A program made the translations under genes and the position numbers. The notes below the pieces were generated by a model, which was given only the letters and a program-made list of their open reading frames with translations, had not been told where the DNA came from and ran no database searches. From positions 659,221 to 723,220 of the forward strand of contig RDEW01000013.1 in the NCBI GenBank assembly GCA_011109175.1: a stretch of DNA of 64,000 nt, written 5' to 3'. The stretch comes from Dicyema japonicum (taxonomy: Eukaryota; Dicyemida; Rhombozoa; Dicyemidae). Position 1 is the stretch's first letter. Every line of letters starts with the position of its first letter. Shown in pieces: positions 21,764-32,970 of the stretch.

Positions 21764-24475
21764 CTGTTGTGGTGGTGTGGTGTAATTGAGAAAAAGTAAC
21801 CAGAAGCGATATGCAAAAGATCGACAAAAGAGAAGAGCTTTGTAATTTTGCAATAAAATTAACAAAAGAAAGCGGCTGATATGTTGTGTCGTTTGTTCGT
21901 CGGTTTTTCACATGTCATGTGTTGGAATGACCAAAAAAGCCCTTACCACCATTACCAACTGGTGTTGCCAGGCATGCCTCCTTCCTGGGACGAAAGCACC
22001 ATCGACTCCACCTAATTCACCTGAACGAATACCAATAGATTACCAGAAAACCCTTGAATCAATTGCAAACCTGGCATCTACACGAAGGATCATGATCAAA
22101 ATTCCAAAAGCTGCCCGTGTTCCTGCCGCCGACTGTTTACACGATTGTATTGAAAGGGCAATTTCTTCGACTGACCCAGTGGATTGGACACGATTATTCT
22201 ACTTTGCACCATACACGCTATGTATGCCCTGTCAGAAGAGGAAAGATCAGGAATCGCTCACGTCTATTGTAAAGGAAAATATTTGCTTGTTTTCTTCTGG
22301 AAATTTGTTCAGTGACTCCCGAGAATATACCTTCAAGCCCTCAAACCACGAGAACCATGCCTCAGAAACACAAAGATTGGGAAGAGCGATACATCGCAAA
22401 CTATCTGAAGGTGGAGTCCGGGCCGCCGTGAGGACTCTAGAAGAGCATAACCGTCTAATTGAGCCAACTGAACACTCCTACGATGCACTGGTTGAACGAC
22501 ATCCTGGTCCGCCAGTGGACGAACAGATCCCTACTTGCTCTGGAGAATTACCTAGTCTGATTATTTCTGAGGGGGACGTGAAAGATGCGATCCTCTCATT
22601 CGCCCCAAGCAGCAGTGGGGACTTGACGGACTCCGTCCAGGACACCTAAAAGACTTAATTGATCAGAATACGGGGAACTCTGGTGTTCGGCTATTATCGG
22701 CTATAACGAGGTTAATCAACAGAATGCTTTCCGGAAGATTACCAGAAGCAATCCGTCATATTATGTTTTCCGCCAAGTTAATTGCCTTTGATAAATGTGG
22801 AGGAGGAATTCGTCCTATTGCTGTTGGGTTTGTTTTTCGTCGACTGGCTTCTAAACTTGCTAGCAGAGCAATCCTTCCGATGCTTGTCAAACAACTGCGA
22901 CCAACCCAAGTAGGGGTCGGTACTCCTGGTGGATGTGAGGCGGCGGTTCATGCCGTTCGGATGTTTACTGGAAATAGAACGAACATGCCTTGTGTGGTCC
23001 TCAAGATTGACATAAAAAACGCCTTCAATACCAAACGGCGCGATGTAATTTTGGAAGATTGTCTTACCCATAACCCGTCTATATATAATTATGTTCATTG
23101 TTCGTATGGAAAACCGTCCAGTCTTGTACATGGGAAATACTTCATTCCCTCGTCGTGTGGAGTTCAGCAAGGAGACCCACTAGGACCGGCATTGTTCTGC
23201 CTCAGTGTCGACCGTGTCATGAGATGCCTTACTACTCCGCTGAACGTGTGGTATTTGGATGATTGCACCCTGGGAGGTCATCCTAACAATGTATATGACT
23301 GTCTACAGAGATTACTAACCCAATTGGATACGCTTGGTTTAAAGCTAAACGCATCCAAATGCGAAATTGTTAATTATGGATTCTCCCGATATGAATGGAA
23401 TCGGATCCTATTAATGTTTCGGGGGATTATTCCTAAAATATCGGAAATCGAGCCGGATCATTTGGAAATACTTGGATGCCCTCTGGCTGAAACTGGAATT
23501 AACGACACTCTGTTGGCTAAAGAACAGCAACTAAGAAAAACTTTATTGGGATGCTGGATGCACATACCTCTCTTTTTCTCATGAAAAACGCTTTATCCAC
23601 GCAGAAATTAAATTACGTCCTTCGAGGAGCTCCATGTTACTGAAAATGCAACAACTCGGGGCGATTGACTCCCTATTCCGGTCTACGACCGAACGTATTA
23701 CTAATGTCGAATTCGACGAACAAGGATGGGAACAAGCAACCTTGCCCGTTCGCTTTGGTGGACTCGGAATTCTCTCACCATCTGATTTAGCACACCCGGC
23801 AATGCCCTACCCATTGGAAACGTGGGAACTCACCTAGACGATGAAACGGTCCGCACCGGAGTCTCCATCAGACTTGGATTGAAAGTTTGTCAACCCCATG
23901 AGTGCCGATGCGGCCGGAAGGTCGACTGCTATGGACATCATGCCCTTTCTTGTCGAAAAAGCGCAGGTCGATTCGCTAGACACAAGGCTGTAAATGAAGT
24001 GGTGAAGCGCGCCCTCGAGTTGGCGGGATACCCATCCATTCTAGAGCCAACGGGCTTGAGTAGGGATGATGGGAAGCGACCCGATGGAATTACTGTCTTC
24101 CCCTTCTCTCGGGGCAAATGCTTAATTTGGGATGCTGCCTGTACTGACAGCTTTTCCCAGTCGAAACTTTTGAGGTCGGCAATGAAAGCGGGAGAGGCCG
24201 CCCGTTTATATGAAAACTCAAAAATAAAGAAATACAGCAGCCTCCTAAACCGTTTCCATGTACAGCCAGTGGTCGTCGAGACGAGCGGAGTCTTTGGCCC
24301 CAGGACGGTCTCTTTCCTTAGAGCACTTGGGTGTCTATTGACCAAAGCCTCGAGGAAGCGTCGGGAAACCGAGTGGCTTTTCCAAAGGATATCCCTGGCA
24401 GTAGTCAGAGGTAACAGCCAGTCGATCATATCCGCTGGACTAAGTAATTAACTACTCATGTTTCCTAATAATAAA
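21764..24475 (+). mobile_element. RLE-type non-LTR retrotransposon with PHD finger, copy 2 (inactive)
   Basis: Counterpart of 5804-8747. Longer frames survive: 21912-22649, 22724-23584 (RT with KIDIKNAF, GVQQGDPLGPALF, YLDD at 23252-23263) and 23822-24451 (endonuclease with KRPDG, WDAAC). It lacks about 231 bp corresponding to 7846-8076, joined at a CA microhomology, and has a 1-base loss in the PHD region near 21842. The frameshift after SFAPSSSG near 22620 is shared with copy 1, so the element was already broken before the block was duplicated. Flanking ATTATCCATTAAATT-like repeats mark the target site. Confidence 0.88.
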
Positions 24476-24594
24476 ATTATCCATTAAATTATAGTATTTT
24501 TAAAAAAATAAATTTATTACTAAAGCAATCAAATCACATTTAAAATCCAATTTTTAAAAATTTTACTAAAAATTGTGAGAACAAAAAAATGTAA

Positions 24595-24806
24595 TTAACG
24601 TGTGGTGACCATGTAAATCTGCATTCGAATGTCCTCAAATGTAGCCAAAGCTACAATAGAGCCATTTTCAATTCCCCAAACAGTTGTTTCATTATTCTAA
24701 GAATAAGATATTACATATTTACATTTGTAGGATGAACATGATGAGGACACGCAAATTGAATTTCCCATGATACTGAATTATCGAATTTATGGATGACTTG
24801 GGACAT
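24595..24806 (-). CDS. Unidentified 61-residue protein, two exons
   Basis: From ATG at 24806 the minus strand reads MSQVIHKFDNSVSWEIQFAC and PHHVHPTN. A 26-nt GT...TTCTTAG interval follows (24697-24722), then NNETTVWGIENGSIVALATF and EDIRMQIYMVTTR, with a stop at 24595-24597. The joined protein is 61 residues and its second exon has a convincing coding composition. No family was recognised. The frame stays open upstream of the chosen ATG to about 24944, but that part is AT-rich and looks like leader. Copy 1 has a 1-base deletion that destroys the second exon. A longer gene with further exons is possible. Confidence 0.45.
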
Positions 24807-25254
24807 TTTTAATATGGTTCGAAGTAAAATTTTAGAATCGGAAAAATTATTAGTATTTTGTAAAGTAATATAAAATACTATTTTTTCGATTATTGTTGTA
24901 TTATTTTTTATAATTAAAAATAAATAAAAAGGTTGGTTACCCACTAGTAAAATAAAAAAATCGTCGATAAAGCTTTTAATGTAATCCTTTATCTTTTCGT
25001 TACGACATTTCTATTATTTAACCACAAATATACATAATATAGCTTTTTAAATCTGAACCAATTATCTTGGTAAATTCCAGTTAGGTAAATATAACTATGA
25101 ATTGTATACTTTATTATTTTTTTTATTTTCTTTACTAAATATATAACATTACTTTACCATCCACATCGCACATTTATGTAATTTTATTTAAATATTAAAA
25201 TTATTTATTTTAAAATTATTTATTTTAATTGGGTAGTTGTATTTTCCTTCCTTC

Positions 25255-25435
25255 CGATGGCATCACTGGATCCACCTAACTGAGGAGGCGCACAATGCCT
25301 GACCTGCATCAAGAGATCCAACAATTCTTTCCCGGGAACAACGTCGTTACCAGGTGACAAGTTCTGGAATACTGGAACGAGTCAGGATCGAGGAGTTAGT
25401 TAGTTTGGTTACCTTTGGTCTTTGGAAATAATTTT
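25255..25435 (+). repeat. TTAGTTAGTTT-type repeat, family 2, duplicate copy
   Basis: Counterpart of 9510-9690. Confidence 0.7.
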
Positions 25436-25504
25436 AATTTTTTATTGGCCACGTGGTTCTGTGTTACCATTTACTACTTTATTGAAGATTTCTCTTCTTT
25501 CCTT

Positions 25505-25735
25505 CTAGCGGCGTCATCAGATCCACCTTACTCAGGGAGACCCCCAATGCCTGGCCAGCATTCAAAGGATCCATCGTTTATTCGACCAGGATACTTTTCG
25601 CTCTCTGAGACGAGTTGTGGCTTCTACCTCATTTCCTCGGACAATGTCCTCTGGATCACTGTTCATGTATAAAGGCTCTACCGGAACTCGTCAGGATCAT
25701 GGGTTAGTTAGTTTAGTTTCCCCTTTTCTGTGCAA
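25505..25735 (+). repeat. TTAGTTAGTTT-type repeat, family 2, duplicate copy
   Basis: Counterpart of 9757-9985; homology between the large copies ends just past its tail. Confidence 0.75.
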
Positions 25736-26821
25736 CAAGATCAAAGGATCAGAATCCTAATCTTACTAGAATTACACCAAAGCACGTGGAGTTGGTTGAC
25801 AACCTGTCAAAACACCTTGTTACGGTAGTCCAGACTATCTATCTTCTCTCCAACCTCAAAATCCAAAAATCACTTAATGCTCAGTTTTAAATGGAAGAAT
25901 GCATCTCGTGGTAATGGTTGATCCCCCTCATACATTGGCCTCTTCCTTTCTCAGGCACTACAAAGTACCGCAAGCCTTGTCCGATATCCACACAAAACTC
26001 ATCCGTCTTATCAACATCTAATCAATATACCCTCATGTACTTTCCACCTTCGACATACTCCAATAAAGACGACCTCCACAACTTGTAATTCCTACGTAAC
26101 AATGTGAATGCTATAATTTGTAGCGACCTCTATGCGAACATAGGACTCGTACGTCTACAGTGTGGACACAGTTATCTCTGGATGAAAAGTAAGTTCGAAA
26201 TCTCATTGGTCCACCTGGACCTAACATGAAAGTGTAGAATCTCTAGGAGTGAGTTGTTTAGCGGCACCACTTTCCTAATGACTTGTTGAAACATGAGAAA
26301 TATTAGTAAATGCAGTAATTATCGTTTAAAGCCATAAGGTTATCTGTATTTCACGACTTTCTATTTTATAGAATGCAGTTCCGTCAACCACATTTGGACT
26401 CCGTATTGAATGATTTTCTATCAATAAAACATTGATGTGGATATCTTTTCCAATTAAATCTCAGTTATTGTAATTTTTAATGTGTGTCAAACCAACAATT
26501 CGAAGCCTTAAAAATAATAGTGCACATTCGCAAAAAGAAAGTTATATCATTCCCGTCGCTTGTGCCATCCTGGATGATCCAGTCTGTTAACTCTTCCACG
26601 CTCTTCTGAGATTACGATTTTTCGGAGGCTGTCTTGATCATCTGCGTCTTCTTTAACATGTTTTATCGATTTCATTAATAAAATAATTTAAATGTGAATT
26701 AAATTATTTTTTATGTTATTGATTTTTTTATTAAATTTAAATAAATTTAATTAAAAAAATTTTAAACAAATGAAAGAAAGAAAAAATATTAAGCATTGCA
26801 CGATCGGATCACTTTCTATCT
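25736..26821. other. Degenerate sequence, possible LINE endonuclease remains
   Basis: A plus-strand stretch near 26030-26160 reads YFPPSTYSNKDDLHNL then NNVNAIICSDLYANIG, faintly like the endonuclease of the LINE-B elements. The remainder is AT-rich with no recognisable gene. Confidence 0.3.
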
Positions 26822-27020
26822 CATTGTGGTCGAGACAACTGGAGAAATAAGTGTAAAATCGCTTCGCTTCCTAAAGAAGCTTGGACACCTAGCTACACTA
26901 AAAAGCTACGACGCACGTGAGACCCGGTGGTTTTTCCAGTTGATCTCTGTGCAATCGTGAGAGGCAACGCAACGTCGATAATGTCAGCTGGGTCCACTTT
27001 GAATGGTTTGGCTGTGTTAA
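26822..27020 (+). mobile_element. RLE-LINE C-terminal fragment
   Basis: VVETTGEISVKSLRFLKKLG then ARETRWFFQLISV aligns with the end of the RLE-LINE (VVVETSGVFGPKTVSFLRAL; RRETEWLFQRISL). Stops break the frame and it has diverged much more than the two large copies. Confidence 0.7.
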
Positions 27021-27359
27021 TTTAATTAAATTTTTGATTGTATTTTATAATAAAGTAATCTGAAATTTAAATTAATTAAAAATGTTAAAGGATTACTTAA
27101 TTTATGGAACTTATAATAATAATAACTTGAATGACCATGCTGTTTTAGATGTGCACTTGAAACCATTCAGTCTCAAGTGGATTCTTAGTGACCCATTGGA
27201 TCATTAGCCGATCCGATGAACTAAGTCTTCAGTTCGTAAGCCACGGATTCCTGACTACTCATCACCAAAAGGGACAAAAAATAATTCTCCGAAATGCTTT
27301 GATGCTTCCTTCTCTTCGAACCCTCGCCTTGTTTGGAAGCATGGCCTGGATTCTAGGAA

Positions 27360-27665
27360 CGTTGCATCCCAAACCATTAGCAAAAGGGAATGTTGTCATC
27401 CCGTCGTTGCGCTTTCCATCGTCTCGGGTGAGACCAGTGGGCTTCTAAATGCAGCGGTGGCCAGCAGAGGAAAGTGAATCTTTCAACGTCACGCTGAAAA
27501 AGGCATCTCTTGTAAAACGGAAACGGCCTGCGTTCAACCTGTACAACAGTGGATGGTGGCCACATAGATCGATAAAACGTCCAAAACGACATTTTCGCTG
27601 CGCACACACTTTAAGACGTAGTGAGGCGGCATTCTCACTGTCTCCAGCAGGTTTCCAATTTCAGC
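27360..27665 (-). mobile_element. RLE-LINE endonuclease fragment
   Basis: The minus strand reads KPTGLTRDDGKRNDGMTTFP, with RCRFGRFIDL-like and GRF segments upstream, matching EPTGLSRDDGKRPDGITVFP of the RLE-LINE. The catalytic PD has become ND. Frames are broken. Confidence 0.65.
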
Positions 27666-27824
27666 ACAAGGATAGGCGTTCAGCCAAGCGCTTCTTTAAT
27701 AATTAAATTATTAAGTAAATTTCCAGATCAAAAAAAATTAGAATATTCTAATTTTTCAAAATATTTCAGAAACATGTTCATCAAAGTTAAATTATTATAA
27801 AAACCATAGGTAAAAAATATTGAT

Positions 27825-28030
27825 TCCTTGATCCTGACGCGTTCTAGCAGAACCCTCACCCAACCACAGTGATCCAGAGGACGTTGTCCGGGAAGCGAGG
27901 TCAATTCCAGAACTCGCCGTCATGGAGCGAAGTTGTCTTTGGTGGAATGAATAGATAGATCTTTTTGAATGCCATTGGTCATCTCCTAGTAAGGTGGATA
28001 CAATGACTCCACCAGATGGAAGGAGGAGAA
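27825..28030 (-). repeat. TTAGTTAGTTT-type repeat, family 2 (5' and middle)
   Basis: Plus strand GATCCTGACGCGTTCTAGCA, AGTGATCCAGAGGACGTTGT and GAATGCCATTGGTCATCTCC are the inverted form of the unit at 9757 and 33668. Confidence 0.75.
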
Positions 28031-28119
28031 ATCTTCAATCAAATATATGAATATGTTGGCTATGGATATTATTTATCCTGGGTAGCGGCCATATGACGTT
28101 CTTTCATAGCGTAACAAAA

Positions 28120-28900
28120 AAAGAACGACCGGATCCAGCGTATGGAAGCCAATCCTACAAAAATGAAGAAGCAACTCAAACAAATCACAGAGCTTACCGG
28201 GCAGAGAGGAAATCAAATGTATGACGATGAATCGAGGCCAATATGGATATGAAAAGCCAAAGAAAATTGGGGAGAGTCGTGCTTGATTCAGTATGACATA
28301 AAATTGTTGTAATCCATTAATTTATTAATCCAGGAATTACAAGAAAGAGGACAAGGGAATATTGAGGCATCTGATCAGAGACATCAGTTGGGAACCCAAA
28401 GAATTTGTCAAGGGGCTAAAGAACAGGCAATACTTAACCAATGCATCAACCAGGAGAACGGAATAATTTGGCTACTGTGGAGAGACGTTAAAAAGCCTCG
28501 GTACACTCTGGTACTGGATTAGATTGAAAAAAACTTGGTCACGAAATGGAAAATTATTGAATTTTAAACATAAAGAAATTGAGGGAATCAAGATTAAGAA
28601 GGATACTGCAGGACGATTATTTGTCTCCGCTCAACACGACCTTGGATCTCCTAGTAATGCATTAAACCGACTCCTCCTTATGGATGACCTAAAACATATT
28701 CTCTCACAAGGAAGACACAACGATGATGGTGGAGGTTGATTCTTTCATGTTCCTGGAACTGAACGAAATTTCGGAAAATCTGCTACTAATGTACTCTGCC
28801 TGTAATCTGATGCTAGTTTGCTTGACATAATTGATGGATATACATTGGTGTGTTAGGCCCATGGTGACCCAAACCAGTACGAAGAGCTTGAAAGTGTGGG
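28120..28900 (+). mobile_element. LINE-A reverse transcriptase remnant
   Basis: Frames include FVKGLKNRQYL, then RLFVSAQHDLGSPSNALNRL and LLMDDLKHILSQG. The last carries the RT catalytic MDD in the DDLK context typical of R4-like elements. Several stops are present. Confidence 0.6.
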
Positions 28901-29037
28901 TTGGCCTTTATCATTCAATTTTTAAAATAAAATTTCTTTTATTAATTTTTATTTATGATTTATGAAAATTTAATATTATTTTTAAATTTTCATGATTTTT
29001 AATTAATATTTCATTTTATTACGAATGTCAAGTGATT

Positions 29038-29362
29038 TAGCCGGGTGGTATAGTGGTTAGGTGTCGGACTTAAGTGGCTTAGGCTACGGGTTCGAATCTC
29101 GCTGATGTTTACCTGGTGGAAGGTTCCACGCATCTACGATGCAGAAAGGGTTTGACGAGTGACGCCGTCATCAGTGGATACTCACTGCGGAACTGGATTG
29201 TCTAGAAAGGACACTCACACAAGAAAAAGAAAAAAAAGTGAAGATCATTCCTTGGTTCTACGATTAGTTAAAATTAACTGTTCTTTACTTAAATAAAGTG
29301 TGTGTCCTGCCTATGCGGAGCTATAAATATTATGGCTCTCGTGAAAAGGCTTTATTATTATT
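29038..29362 (+). repeat. tRNA-headed SINE, full length (about 325 bp)
   Basis: The head has an A box TGGTATAGTGG (29046-29056) and a B box GGTTCGAATCT (29089-29099). A conserved body (GACGAGTGACGCCGTCATCA) follows, then an A-rich segment and a tail ending in TTATTATTATT. Target duplications AAGTGATT lie at 29030-29037 and 29363-29370. The same layout occurs inverted at 57187-58650. The head cannot close into a tRNA cloverleaf, so it is not a tRNA gene. Confidence 0.85.
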
Positions 29363-29515
29363 AAGTGATTATGGCCTGGACGTCGCCGTCTCCAAATATT
29401 TCAAAAATTATATGAAAAGACTGTCCATTGAAGAAGAATTGAGGGTTCACATCCAATCAGCTTGTATTCAATAAAACTCTCGAGAGTATGAAGTGGAACA
29501 TAAGCACGGGATGAA
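29363..29515 (+). mobile_element. LINE-A C-terminal fragment
   Basis: Reads VSKYFKNYMKRLSIEEELRV...EHKHGM, matching the LINE-A tail. The SINE sits at its left edge. Confidence 0.55.
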
Positions 29516-30182
29516 GAGTACACCTCTGCTACCTCTCAACTTGTGGAACTGGCATACTGCGAGGACATTCCATTGAACTCTAACAGAGATATTTGAGGAA
29601 TAAGAAGAGTTTGTGGTACACTCTTCTTTTAAAAGAAGGGAGGGATTTCCACCCATCTTGATTAAAGTCCACTTAATTTGATAATTTACTCGTTTTACTT
29701 AATAGCCACTTACATGTTATACACGTTAACAGAACCTAAGAATGCTATATTATCCATGGTACCGTCCCACACGATTTAGGATCCTCTTTACTAAACGTCT
29801 CCACTGGGCTCTGTCCATGGCATATGACCGTAGGTCTCCTAGACGTCCTTATATTAAAATTTCTTTCCAATCATATAAGATCCTTGTTGAGGGCCACAGG
29901 CAGAGAGACCCTAATTTCCTCAGTCAAAATACAGGTTTGAAAAAAGGCTGTATTATGTTTGCACAAATAAAGTTCAAACGAGAAAGGTCCTTCAGAATAA
30001 CTCTAAGGTCGTTTATTAGAAATAATTGCACTTAATAATTTACGTAATAAACTAACTGTTAAAATCCTTTTTGTGTGCAAACAATAAGCATTAAATATCA
30101 ATTTCCAATAAATGATTTATTAAAAAGGCAGATTACATAAATTTACGTATTTAATGAATATTTTAAATGGAAACATCAAAAG
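29516..30182 (+). other. Upstream region of the TTLL10-like gene, unrecognised 97-codon frame
   Basis: The frame 29742-30035 (MLYYPWYRPTRFRILFTKRL...) is basic and not recognised. It may be chance or a decayed element. The last 150 bp before the gene are AT-rich. Confidence 0.3.
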
Positions 30183-31998
30183 ATGAATAATTACGTAAAT
30201 TCCTGGTCACGTGAAGTTATAACGTTTAATAAGCAGCAAACCTACGGAGCTCTGATTAAACGAAATATTTTAGCGGCAGAAAAGTGTAGAGTTATGATCA
30301 ACGAAAAAAATAAATTTTTTGAAATATTTGAAGACAAAATTAATTCCATGAATTTTGAGCAACTCAAAGAATTCATAGTTTCCGAGGAAAACTCACGGAA
30401 GAAATACAAGAATTCTGTAATGGAGTATCTAAAACGCATCAGATTCCTGAAGGCGGGAAAAAATAAAAATAATTTGCTCAACAAAATATACTCAAATTCT
30501 GAAACTAACGATTTCCTTTACAACAGCAAAATTATAAAAATTAAACTTCACTCAAGAAAACCTTTCCAAAAAATGGTCTCAACAACACCGAATTTACCAA
30601 AACTCATAATTCCAGTTTTCCCTGTGAAAACTACTTCGAATCACCATATTTTGAAAAAAACGGAGTCTCAGTCGAGTCAGAAACGAGAGATTTCATTTTG
30701 TCTGAAAAATAACCAACCGAGACCGCCAAAACATCAAAGAGTTCAATCTCTTCAGAGCTAAAAGCAACCAAAGTCTTCAAACCGCCAAGTCCACCTACAA
30801 AGACCCTTCCAACAATCCAAAATTCTTCATTCAAGCCAAAAACGGATTTTCAATGTTTGTGAATGATTCAGTTTAGAATTGAACATTTGCTAAGAAACCT
30901 TGGCTGGTCCCGGACATACAGCAAACGTGACAAACAACTTAAAATAGTTTGGGTGGAATGTAAGAGCTTTTTTAATTACGATAACTTTAAGGAAGGTTTA
31001 AAGTGAGGTCACTTTAGGTCACTTCCTGGTCAATCACGTTCAAAATTGTGAGCTTATCTCAAATAAAGTGAATCTCTCCTGAATTTGACCGAATATAGCA
31101 GAATCTTGGAGAGTGAGAGGCATCCCCAACTTTGCATTAACAATTTCATTCCAAAAACCTTGATTATCCGAAATTCAAATGATTTGAAGTGTTTTATGGA
31201 ATGTAGTTATTCGGGTTTGCTGATTCCTGAATGCTAAGAAGGACAAATTTGGATCTGCAAACCGGCAAACTTGAATCAGGGGATAGGAATACGCTTAGTA
31301 AGATCGTTGGAGGAGATAGAATCAATTTACAACTCCCAAAATACATTCCGACAGAAAATATTCCAAAGGTCCTTACACTAAGTATTTCAGATATATCGAA
31401 AAACCGCTGCTTTTGGAGGACAAAAAGTTTGATATTCGCGCATACATGGTGATTGCGAGCACCAAACCATTCCTAGTGCTTTTCAACGAAGGGTACGTTC
31501 GACTAAGCAGTCGACCTTACAACGTCGAGGACAGGAATCTGATAACTCACTTAACAAACCAGGTTAACCACGTTTATGTAGATCAGTTCATGCAAAAGAA
31601 AAACCCAAATTACAAGGAAATCAAGGAAAGCACTGTTTGGTCGATCGAAAAACTAAATGAGTACATCAACGAGGTTTACTGGCGGACAGGGCAGATTGAA
31701 AGGGACTGGGCAAAGGTAGAGTTGAAGGTTTCACAATTTGTTATTTTAGAGGAAAATGGAGAACATCTCATTATTTTGCTTCAAATCAGTAAAAGACAAA
31801 ATCAAAGCGAATGTTGGGATTTTTGAGATTTACGGACTTGACTTTCTAATCGGTGAAGACTTTCAGGTATTTCTGCTTGAAATCAACACAAACCCGTCGT
31901 TTTGCGTGAATTGTAAAATATTGGAGGAAGTCATTCCGCAAGTTGTTAAAGAGTCTATTGGTTGCGATTATGGGTTATTTTTAGAAATTTCTTATTGA
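30183..31998 (+). CDS. TTLL10: Tubulin tyrosine ligase-like protein, TTLL10-like, multi-exon
   Basis: TTLL10-type enzymes add glycine chains to tubulin and other proteins in an ATP-grasp reaction. Exons: 30183-30699, 30722-30854, 30877-30995, 31018-31214, 31239-31368, 31391-31562, 31587-31727, 31750-31998, with introns of 22, 22, 22, 24, 22, 24 and 22 nt. The N-terminal 170 residues are charged and unrecognised. Then come FFIQAKNGFSIIEHLLRNLG, VWVECKSFFNYDNFKEG, IWICKPANLNQGIGI (ATP-grasp), KKFDIRAYM, HLTNQ joined to FMQKKNPNY, VWSIEKLNEYIN and FEIYGLDFLIGEDFQVFLLE with INTNPS (metal/ATP site). All fit TTLL10 at matching spacing. One base appears missing near 31061-31081, between ELISNK and NLTEYSR. 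A further in-frame 24-nt intron at 31961-31984 is possible. Confidence 0.85.
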
Positions 31999-32467
31999 CT
32001 GTTTTGATAAAAAAATTTCTAACAAAAGTTTCATGCCGATAAAGCAGTTAAATAAGTTGAGAGTAATTTACAGTGAAGATTAATTTTTTAAAATAATTTT
32101 GTTTAATTTTTAAATACAGTGAGGTCCCTTAATGTTTCCTGACTTGTGGCCAATTTGGGAATTTGAAGTATTCAATCTCAAGAAATCCATGTTCACAATG
32201 CCAGTTTTCCTTAAAATTCAGTATTATTTCCCAATCATTTGCAATGATCTCGATTTCTTTTTTACGCAATTTACTGAAGTAACACTGATCACATTACTAA
32301 TCCGCATCTTATCAAATGTCATTTAATGACGTTGATTCACTTCAAAGTTCAGAGATCAATCAACAATTTTTGATTGTTTCAATTGATGCATCATCTTTGT
32401 TTGGCACGATTTAGTAGTATTCTCGTTTTTTATCTAAAAAAATTTAGAGTTTTTGGAAACAATTAAT
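31999..32467. other. Intergenic, possible transposon end
   Basis: CAGTGAGGTCCCTTAATG after TA near 32121 resembles a pogo/Tigger-type terminal repeat, but no partner or transposase was found. The 64-codon frame 32132-32326 is unrecognised. Confidence 0.35.
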
Positions 32468-32660
32468 AATAACAACAGAGACCGCGGTTACACAAACTGA
32501 CTAATCACATGATCCCAGCACGCTCTAGCAGGGACCTCATCTTGGCCCGATGCTCCTCCCTCGATCCCACACAGGCGCATATCGGTCGGATGACTGGATC
32601 TTCGCAGTCACGACGGCGCGTTCCATGGTTCATTCGTATCAAGGCTTCAAGAGGCATTGG
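32468..32660 (-). repeat. TTAGTTAGTTT-type repeat, family 1
   Basis: Inverted copy of the unit at 3962-4165, from AGAGACCGCGGTTACACAAA through GATGCTCC to CGACGGCG and CCATGG. Confidence 0.8.
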
Positions 32661-32664
32661 TAGC

Positions 32665-32970
32665 TGGAACTCTCCAGAAATCTAGATTTCCGTGATTTTG
32701 GAGGCTCTTTTTCGACTAGCCTCAGTCTTCAAAACATTTGTCCAAAAGATGAGTGGGCCCCATATACCTCATGTAAGAGATGCATGGTTCAATGTATTGT
32801 TTATATATAGTGCTCAAAACAGTGTGCTTTCCGTTCTTCCAAAGCCTGTGAGGCATTTCAGAACATTGTTTTTCTTTCCGCATTTTGGAAGCAATTAAGC
32901 TCTGTATAATTGCAACGAGAAGCTTTCGAACACACGGTAAAATTTGGAATACGAAATACCGAAACAATAC
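32665..32970 (-). mobile_element. LINE-B RT C-terminal fragment
   Basis: The minus strand reads LWKNGKHTVLSTIYKQYIEP then CISYMRYMGPTHLL, nearly identical in sense to FWKNGNHTVLSTIYKQYM at 51370-52170. This is the post-RT part of a jockey/I-like LINE. Confidence 0.7.

Larger units (their letters stand above)
15953..25735. repeat. Large direct duplication, copy 2
   Basis: Second copy of the block at 1-9985. Offset is about 15952 at the start and about 15720 after the RLE-LINE, because this copy lacks about 231 bp corresponding to 7846-8076. It keeps open frames and splice sites for the PSMB2-like gene and the 61-residue gene. Both copies start inside a minus-strand TTAGTTAGTTT-type repeat and end in a plus-strand one, so the block is bounded by short inverted repeats of a dispersed family. 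Confidence 0.93.

Noticed and set aside
1-25735. A simple tandem duplication with a 16-kb unit
   Set aside because: The sequence after copy 2 does not match the spacer after copy 1, so only the 10-kb block is repeated.
27188-27706. Two plus-strand genes
   Set aside because: They are antisense to a decayed RLE-LINE endonuclease fragment.
29038-29110. A tRNA gene
   Set aside because: A and B boxes are present, but the arms do not pair as a cloverleaf and the unit continues into a conserved body with target duplications; it is a SINE head.
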